Assembly: GCA_002431635.1 (NCBI GenBank)
Contig: DJGH01000072.1
Location: forward strand, 164,281-175,955
Length of the DNA stretch: 11,675 bases
Source of the DNA: Petrotoga sp. UBA5851
Lineage (GTDB): Bacteria > Thermotogota > Thermotogae > Petrotogales > Petrotogaceae
Direction of reading: 5' to 3'
The translations under genes and the position numbers were made by a program. This document shows positions 6,416 through 11,675 of the stretch, piece after piece. Numbering within the stretch: the first letter of the stretch is position 1; the number at the start of each line of letters is the position of its first letter. A model generated the notes under the pieces. That model was given only the letters and a program-made list of their open reading frames with translations. It was not told the origin of the DNA and searched no databases.

Positions 6416-6421
6416 TATACT
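6416..6421 (+). promoter_or_regulatory. -10 box of the VTC-DUF4956-CotH operon
   Basis: TATACT at 6416-6421 would start transcription near 6428, giving a ~25-nt leader to ATG 6453. The matching -35 position (6393-6398) reads AGATTT, not a -35 sequence, and is occupied by the phased repeats, suggesting an activator-dependent promoter. Confidence 0.6.
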
Positions 6422-6452
6422 AAAGTCATTCACGGCACGAAAGGAGAGAATT

Positions 6453-7130
6453 ATGACACCTAGATCGGAATTAAAACATTTTATTAACTTTTCAGATTAC
6501 TTAGCTATCCGAAACAGACTTAAGTTTATTGCCTCTTATGATACAAACGCTGATAAAAATGGAGAGTACACAGTCAGAAGTCTTTACTTTGAAAACTACA
6601 ATAACAAGGTTCTTGCAGAAAAAGCTCTCGGAACAGATCATAGAGAAAAGTACCGTATACGCATTTACAACAATAATCCCAATCTTATAAAGCTGGAAAA
6701 GAAGATTAAAAAAGACAGGTTTACAATCAAATTTTCCAAAGAAATAACTAAATCCCAATGTAATGATTTAATAAACTGCAGTTTTGACTTTCTTTCACAT
6801 AGTGATACTCCTCTATTCAACGATTTTTTTTCAAAACTAAATAACGATGTGCTCCGCCCCAGAACAATAATAGAGTATAAGAGACAGGCTTTTTTCTATC
6901 CGTATGGAAATGTGCGCATTACTTTTGATATGAACATAAAAACAGCCTTGGGATCAGTTGATATTTTTAACCCCAAACTTGTTCTTGTTTCTTCTCTTTC
7001 CCAGGACCAGATAATTCTTGAAGTAAAGTATGACAGGTTCTTACCGCAGATAATCTCAGACTGCATTCAGCTTAATGAAAGACGACAGACTTCTGCTTCA
7101 AAATATGCTTTAGGAAGACAATACATTTAA
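6453..7130 (+). CDS. VTC-domain protein (polyphosphate polymerase-like)
   Basis: A 225-aa cytosolic protein consisting of one VTC domain, the CYTH-like tunnel fold of the yeast vacuolar transporter chaperone Vtc4, which makes polyphosphate from ATP. Family motifs in order are R4-x-E-L-K-H9, VRSLYFEN (41-48), KYRIRIYN (66-73), LEKK (81-84), IEYKRQAF (140-147), VRITFD (154-159), LEVKYD (189-194) and SASKY (214-218). The basic residues and E190 occupy the positions expected to line the phosphate tunnel and bind metal. The start is supported by AAAGGAG ending 6 nt before ATG. It is first in an operon with DUF4956 (29-bp gap) and CotH, a combination common in Firmicutes. Whether it makes polyphosphate or modifies something else is not established here. 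Confidence 0.88.
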   Translation: MTPRSELKHFINFSDYLAIRNRLKFIASYDTNADKNGEYTVRSLYFENYNNKVLAEKALGTDHREKYRIRIYNNNPNLIKLEKKIKKDRFTIKFSKEITKSQCNDLINCSFDFLSHSDTPLFNDFFSKLNNDVLRPRTIIEYKRQAFFYPYGNVRITFDMNIKTALGSVDIFNPKLVLVSSLSQDQIILEVKYDRFLPQIISDCIQLNERRQTSASKYALGRQYI

Positions 7131-7159
7131 GTCAATATTTTTATATAGGAGGAATTTAT

Positions 7160-7846
7160 ATGAACAGCACGGTAAATTTTAGCGATATTTTTAAGTCCAA
7201 CTTCCTTGAGAAGGTATCCTCTTTTTCTTTTGTCGACATGCTGGTCGCCCTTGCACTGGCTTTTGCAGTGGGTCTTTTCATTATGGCAGTCTATAAGAAG
7301 ACTTTCAGAGGGGTACTTTATTCACAGAGCTTCTGTGTTTCTTTAATGGCCCTTACCCTTATAACTACTCTTATCATCCTGGCCGTTACATCAAATATTA
7401 TTCTATCCCTAGGAATGGTGGGTGCACTTTCTATCGTCCGGTTCAGAAGTGCCATAAAAGAACCGATTGATATTGTTTTCCTTTTCTGGTCAATCAGCGC
7501 AGGCATTATTCTAGGAGCAGGACTAATAATTTTAGGCGTTTTCGGCTCTATACTAATAGGTTTTATACTGCTTGTATTTGTAAATAAGAAAAGCATAGAT
7601 AATCCTTATATCCTTATACTCAACTGTGAAAATGACAGCACTGAAAAACAGGCTCTTGAGTTCGTATCCAACAATGTAAAAAAACATGTCGTAAAATCAA
7701 AAACTGTTTCCAGGGAAAATGGTATAGAAACAACTATTGAAATAAGGCTTAAAAGTTCTTCAACAGAGTTCGTTAACTCTCTTGGCAGCATGAACGGTAT
7801 CAAAAATGTTGTTATGGTCAGCTACAACGGAGAATACATGGCCTGA
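7160..7846 (+). CDS. DUF4956 family membrane protein
   Basis: A 228-aa integral membrane protein. Hydrophobic segments lie at about 24-45, 55-78, 80-92, 103-123 and 125-141. A conserved DUF4956 signature GMVGALSIVRFRSAIKEP (85-102) sits in the middle of the membrane region. Residues ~145-228 form a soluble C-terminal domain that looks alpha/beta. The function is unknown. The family is repeatedly found next to VTC proteins, so a role as membrane partner, channel or translocator for the VTC product is a reasonable inference. ATG 7160 has a perfect AGGAGG at 7147-7152 and follows the VTC gene by 29 bp; the CotH gene follows 29 bp later, so one operon is likely. Confidence 0.87.
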   Translation: MNSTVNFSDIFKSNFLEKVSSFSFVDMLVALALAFAVGLFIMAVYKKTFRGVLYSQSFCVSLMALTLITTLIILAVTSNIILSLGMVGALSIVRFRSAIKEPIDIVFLFWSISAGIILGAGLIILGVFGSILIGFILLVFVNKKSIDNPYILILNCENDSTEKQALEFVSNNVKKHVVKSKTVSRENGIETTIEIRLKSSSTEFVNSLGSMNGIKNVVMVSYNGEYMA

Positions 7847-7875
7847 TGTCGGCAGTAAATTAAAGGCGGTGTGAC

Positions 7876-9828
7876 ATGATAAAAGAAAAGACGATCACGG
7901 TGATAACAGTATTATCTATCTGTTGTGCAGTACTTCTTGTTATATGGCTGGTTTTCTTTTGTGATCTTTCAGGTTTAAAAAAATCTCAAATTCCTGAATA
8001 TATGGTAAAAATATTTGATAAGAACAAGATCATCGATATCAACATTTTCATTGATAAGGAAAAATGGACCGAGATGCTCGAAAATGCAACAGCACAGGAG
8101 TACTACACATGCAACGTTTCTGTCAACTCAAAAAAATACTATAATGTCGGAATACGAACCAAAGGTAATGCCTCTCTAAGCATGATCAGATCGTCTTCAC
8201 AACCTCAAAGATACAGCTTCAAGCTTGATTTTGGAGAGTATGTGAAAGATCAGACATTATTCGGACTGCAAAAATTAGCGTTGAATAATATGATAGGTGA
8301 TGCTTCTTATATGAAGGAGTATATGTCTTACGAAATGTTCGACGTTCTTGGCGTTCCTGTACCGGGATATGCTTATGCCAGTATAAGTGTAAACGGTGAA
8401 CCCTGGGGATTTTATATTGCCAATGAAGATATAGATGAAACTTTTATTGAAAGATACTACGATGACCTTTCAAAAGTAAACGTATATAAACCCGAAACCA
8501 TGGAGATGAACGGTGAAGACGGGCAACAACCGGGCGGATTCGGAAGAAACGGTTCCACAGGCACCAACCTTGTATATACTGATGACAATCTTTCGAGCTA
8601 CAGCGGAATCTTTGATTATACGCTTTTTGAGACTACCGGTGAAGACGATAAGATGAAGGTTATTGAAATGATGAAAAGTTTGAGCACGCTTTCTGATATC
8701 GAGAAATATATTAATACAGAAGAAGTTCTTAAATACTTCGCGGTTAATACTTTTCTGGTTAATCTTGATTCTTACGCAGGTTCCATGAAACATAACTACT
8801 ATCTGCTGGAGAATAACGGTTTATTTGAAATTTTGCCCTGGGATCTGCATCTTTCATTTGGTGCCTTTCAAATGCAGCAGACATCAAGAGTCATAAACTT
8901 TCCTATTGATGCCCCGGTTACCGATAGCATGCAGAACAGCCCACTGATTTCAAAGCTCTTGGAAGTCGACAAGTACAAAACCGCTTATCATTCATTTCTT
9001 CAAAAACTTATACAGGAGTACATTGACAGTGGGAAGTACTATGAAAAAATCAACCAGATAAGCACCATGATTGACTCTTATGTAAAAAACGACTCTACAG
9101 CGTTTTATACTTATGAAGAGTATCAGTCAGCCCTGGAAAACATGATAATTTACGGAAAAGACAGAACTTTGAGCATTAAAGCACAGCTTGAAGGATCACA
9201 ACCAAGTACAAGCTATGGAAATATCCAGTCATCACTCAACCTTACAGCTTTGGGAACAATGGGCGGAGTGAAAAACGGTGAGGACAGAATGATGAAAACA
9301 AATCAGCTACCAAAAGGTTTTTCTGACACGGACGATGCAACGGGAACGCAACTGCAGCAGTTTCAGCCACAGAGAGAGCCTGTCAACACTCAGAGTATGT
9401 CAAATCAGTTCGGACAGCCTCCTGCAGATATGCAAAGCATGGAGCCGCCTGATAATCAAGGGCAAGAAAATATGCAGCCCGGGAACATTCCTGAACCTCC
9501 TGAGGGATTTTCTTCACGTCAGCCTCCAGAGTTCAATGAAAAAAGAGGTTTCGGTCCAAGACAGAACCAAGGCCAGTCTGAAAACTTTCAATTTCAAAGT
9601 CCTACTCAAGTTTCAACAGCAACAGCAGCATCGTCTGAAACTGCTTTAAATTCATTTCCTGTACCTCCTGACGGACAGAATATGCGTAAAGCTGAAATCA
9701 ACAGAAACAGTCCTTTCAGACAAACAGACCACACCTTTGAATATGCAGTACTCGGAGTATCTTTTGTAGCGATCATTATAGGACTTATCGCAGTTTTCAT
9801 GTTTAAAAGGCGTAAATATTCATCTTAA
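7876..9828 (+). CDS. CotH-family kinase, membrane-anchored, with Gln/Pro-rich tail
   Basis: A 650-aa protein. A signal-anchor helix (~7-30) leads to an extracytoplasmic CotH kinase domain (~46-440), a low-complexity Gln/Pro/Asn/Met/Ser tail (~441-620), a second membrane helix (~622-643) and a basic end (KRRKYSS). CotH motifs present are GIRTKGNAS (92-100), RYSFKLDFGEY (112-122), NLDSY (296-300), HNYYLLENNG (306-315) and PWDLHLSFG (321-329). Bacillus CotH is an atypical kinase that phosphorylates spore-coat proteins; this branch lies in a non-spore operon with VTC and DUF4956, so its substrate is unknown. A Gly/Asn-rich insertion (213-231) interrupts the kinase domain. The start is ATG 7876 behind AAAGGCGGTG. 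A strong terminator follows, making this the last gene of the operon. Confidence 0.88.
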   Translation: MIKEKTITVITVLSICCAVLLVIWLVFFCDLSGLKKSQIPEYMVKIFDKNKIIDINIFIDKEKWTEMLENATAQEYYTCNVSVNSKKYYNVGIRTKGNASLSMIRSSSQPQRYSFKLDFGEYVKDQTLFGLQKLALNNMIGDASYMKEYMSYEMFDVLGVPVPGYAYASISVNGEPWGFYIANEDIDETFIERYYDDLSKVNVYKPETMEMNGEDGQQPGGFGRNGSTGTNLVYTDDNLSSYSGIFDYTLFETTGEDDKMKVIEMMKSLSTLSDIEKYINTEEVLKYFAVNTFLVNLDSYAGSMKHNYYLLENNGLFEILPWDLHLSFGAFQMQQTSRVINFPIDAPVTDSMQNSPLISKLLEVDKYKTAYHSFLQKLIQEYIDSGKYYEKINQISTMIDSYVKNDSTAFYTYEEYQSALENMIIYGKDRTLSIKAQLEGSQPSTSYGNIQSSLNLTALGTMGGVKNGEDRMMKTNQLPKGFSDTDDATGTQLQQFQPQREPVNTQSMSNQFGQPPADMQSMEPPDNQGQENMQPGNIPEPPEGFSSRQPPEFNEKRGFGPRQNQGQSENFQFQSPTQVSTATAASSETALNSFPVPPDGQNMRKAEINRNSPFRQTDHTFEYAVLGVSFVAIIIGLIAVFMFKRRKYSS

Positions 9829-9875
9829 CTCTTAACCTACTTATGATTGATCCATACAAAACTCATGCTTAAAGC

Positions 9876-9907
9876 AAAGATGCAGCCTTCCCGGCTGCAT
9901 CTTTTTT
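9876..9907 (+). terminator. Intrinsic terminator after the CotH gene
   Basis: GATGCAGCC (9879-9887) and GGCTGCATC (9893-9901) form a 9-bp GC-rich stem with a 5-nt loop and a tail of six T (9902-9907). It ends the VTC-DUF4956-CotH operon and separates it from the chemotaxis gene. Confidence 0.93.
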
Positions 9908-10004
9908 GATAAGGCAAACTTTCTTTATTATCTTAATATAGTTTAACAATCGTTGAAAAATCATAACTTATAATTATTTCAGAATAATAAAAGAAGGTGA
10001 TGCT

Positions 10005-11675
10005 TTGAAAAGCATTAAGCTTAAGATAGCTTTGATCTCAATAATTATTTCTTCTCTGGCTTATTTTCTGATACTTGCAATAACTTACTCAACTGTGACT
10101 CATAGCATAGTCAGCCAAAACGAACAGTTTACACGTAAAATACTGAGTTTAAAATCACAGCAGCTCGGAAACTATCTTGACGGAATAATTTCACACTACT
10201 GCGGATATATAAAAAACAGTTGGCTCATAAAAGATTCTCTTGTGCTCAGTTACTGGGACATGATCAAGTCAGAACTCGCTACTAAAATTCTTGAAAAGGA
10301 AGAAGATTTCTATGATATTATTTTGGTATCTGAATCAGGCAAAGCTTTTAGTTCTCTGAATGGTGAAACGGAGAATTTTTCGGATGAAGGATTAAAAGTC
10401 TTTAAAACATACCCTCAGGATACGCTTATCAGAGTTGAAGCAAATGGCTCTGATACACTTTTAAATGCTTACTTCAGAGTTTATGATGAAAACTCAAAAA
10501 TAATAGGTTTCAGTATCTTAAAGGTAAAGACTGATTTTATAAAATCATCAATTGGGGATATAAACATTACAGGAGTGGTAAACTCGTCTCTTATTACAGA
10601 TGACGGCAGTTTCTTCAGTAAAGATGAAGGCGTCACCCAAGACAGAATTTTCGTATCGGCCGATATAACTTCACAAAAGAGCTGGAAGATAGGGGCGTAT
10701 ATAGATAAAAAGACTTTAAATGCCGAACTTGACAGAATCATACGGCTACTTTCAATAACGGTAGTCATAATAACAATCATTTCAACTTTTTTGTATATTT
10801 TGACCGGAACCATTCTGCTTAATCCTTTAAAAGAGCTAGAAAAAGGTCTGGAAATAATCAAACAGGGAAATTTGAAAAAAGATCTGCGGGTAAAAACCAA
10901 AGATGAGATATACAGAATAAGCTGTAAGATAAACGAAGTTACCGAAAATCTCCGTGATGTAATGGCCGCAATTCTTGGCACTTCTAATGAACTGGGATCT
11001 TCCTCAGAAGATTTCAAAATAATTTCCCATACCTTAAAAAGTTCTTCAGACAGGCTTCACACAGATATGACTCAAATACACAGTAAAACTGATCTTTTCA
11101 AGCTCGCCCTGTTAGATTTTGAAAAGTACATGCAGCATCTTGAATCGGATATGAATGAAAATTACTCACACTCTGAAAAAATAGAAGTTTTTGCCGATGA
11201 TATAAAAAAAGATTCTTCTTACGGACTTTCTAAAATCAATCATTGTCTGGATTTTTCAGAAAAAACTATTCAGCGGATTGAACTTTCGGACAAATACGTA
11301 GGAGTACTCGCAAAACATTCAGAATCAATAGAGGCGATAGTACATGCAATAGAAAAAATAACCTCACAGACAAATATGCTTGCCGTTAATGCTTCAATAC
11401 AAGCAGCAAAAGCTGGAGAAAGCGGAAAGGGCTTTGGTGTGGTAGCTTCCGAGATACGAAAACTTGCATCCGAAAGTAAAACTGCAACTGAAAAAATATA
11501 TATAGTTTTAAAACAGATAAAGGATGACGGAGATAAAGCAAAAAATCTTTCCGCAGAATGTCTTGAAGATATAAGAACGAACAATTCAAATATCCTGGGA
11601 GTTTCTTCGGAATTTTCTTCAATCGGCAGAAAAATAGTTGAACTTTCAGTAATGTTAGATAAAATGAAAAAAATA
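10005..11675 (+). CDS. Methyl-accepting chemotaxis protein, C-terminus cut by window end
   Basis: 557 codons are open to the window edge with no stop. The start is TTG 10005, 7 nt after GAAGG (9993-9997); the first ATG in frame is far inside, so TTG is likely. A TM helix at ~10-33 is followed by a ~210-aa extracytoplasmic sensor (style of a Cache domain, e.g. [14 protein letters not shown]), TM2 at ~248-270, HAMP at ~273-320 ([11 protein letters not shown], with DEIYRI at 300-305), then the coiled-coil signalling domain. The hairpin tip reads [20 protein letters not shown], then [15 protein letters not shown]. Two usual tip residues differ: Glu is Q466 and Arg is K469, both conservative. It should relay an unknown ligand signal to CheA/CheW. 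TATAAT at 9969-9974 is a possible -10 without a clear -35. It is transcribed separately from the CotH operon. Confidence 0.9.
   Translation, partial: MKSIKLKIALISIIISSLAYFLILAITYSTVTHSIVSQNEQFTRKILSLKSQQLGNYLDGIISHYCGYIKNSWLIKDSLVLSYWDMIKSELATKILEKEEDFYDIILVSESGKAFSSLNGETENFSDEGLKVFKTYPQDTLIRVEANGSDTLLNAYFRVYDENSKIIGFSILKVKTDFIKSSIGDINITGVVNSSLITDDGSFFSKDEGVTQDRIFVSADITSQKSWKIGAYIDKKTLNAELDRIIRLLSITVVIITIISTFLYILTGTILLNPLKELEKGLEIIKQGNLKKDLRVKTKDEIYRISCKINEVTENLRDVMAAILGTSNELGSSSEDFKIISHTLKSSSDRLHTDMTQIHSKTDLFKLALLDFEKYMQHLESDMNENYSHSEKIEVFADDIKKDSSYGLSKINHCLDFSEKTIQRIELSDKYVGVLAKHSESIEAIVHAIEKITSQTNMLAVNASIQAAKAGESGKGFGVVASEIRKLASESKTATEKIYIVLKQIKDDGDKAKNLSAECLEDIRTNNSNILGVSSEFSSIGRKIVELSVMLDKMKKI

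Larger units (their letters stand above)
5879..6452. other. Divergent intergenic region, 574 bp, very AT-rich
   Basis: No plausible coding region is seen on either strand. The first ~235 bp next to the XRE gene hold only the weak -10 above and an imperfect inverted repeat CCTTTTTAAAAGG (5976-5988). From 6116 on it holds, in order, a strong promoter, a candidate small RNA with terminator, a phased repeat block, and the -10 of the VTC operon, each listed separately. Confidence 0.8.

Noticed and set aside
8836..8862. CotH kinase being catalytically dead because PWDLHLSFG has His after the WD motif
   Set aside because: The WD aspartate, the NLDSY and HNYYL motifs and the GIRTKGN loop are all present; the position two after WD varies in related proteins (Asn is common), so this does not support inactivity.
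10481..11017. 178-codon minus-strand ORF opposite the chemoreceptor
   Set aside because: The plus strand carries an uninterrupted receptor with TM, HAMP and signalling motifs; the antisense frame (and 11270-11584) is compositional.
1..11675. Insertion sequences, CRISPR arrays, tRNA/rRNA genes, attachment sites
   Set aside because: No transposase or integrase frames, no repeat-spacer pattern, no tRNA-like cloverleaf and no rRNA sequence were seen in the window.

Overview
The window is low-GC DNA with strong AGGAGG-type ribosome binding sites, TTGACA/TATAAT-type promoters and several intrinsic terminators. Together with the gene content (HypD-type glycyl radical enzyme, VTC/DUF4956/CotH cluster, methyl-accepting chemotaxis protein) this suggests an anaerobic, probably motile member of the Clostridia (Firmicutes). 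The taxon is an inference from style and content; there is no rRNA or other marker gene.

Layout. (1) 26-2070: a strong promoter, a 22-codon leader peptide with four consecutive Thr codons, an 11-bp-stem intrinsic terminator, then a threonyl-tRNA synthetase lacking the N-terminal TGS domain. This has the architecture of a ribosome-mediated attenuator sensing threonyl-tRNA. (2) 2067-5878, minus strand: a tightly overlapping three-gene operon reading regulator (XRE plus cupin), glycyl-radical activase, glycyl radical enzyme. The enzyme carries the active-site residue set I know for trans-4-hydroxy-L-proline dehydratase (HypD). Its 3' end meets thrS tail to tail at a shared bidirectional terminator. 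(3) 5879-6452: a 574-bp AT-rich divergent intergenic region holding a near-consensus extended -10 promoter, a candidate ~190-nt terminated small RNA, and a block of five roughly 10-bp-phased CTTAA repeats ahead of a -10 box with no -35. (4) 6453-9828: an operon of VTC-domain protein, DUF4956 membrane protein and membrane-anchored CotH-family kinase with a long Gln/Pro-rich tail, closed by a strong terminator. (5) 10005-11675: a TTG-initiated methyl-accepting chemotaxis protein cut by the window end.

How the genes work together. The hyp operon would convert hydroxyproline (host collagen or plant cell-wall derived) to pyrroline-5-carboxylate, which a ProC encoded elsewhere could reduce to proline; the cupin regulator is probably the local controller. 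The VTC/DUF4956/CotH trio looks like an envelope-associated polyphosphate or protein-phosphorylation module under a dedicated, probably response-regulator-controlled promoter. The least explained points are the thrS attenuator, the candidate small RNA with anti-Shine-Dalgarno segments, and the phased repeat array.
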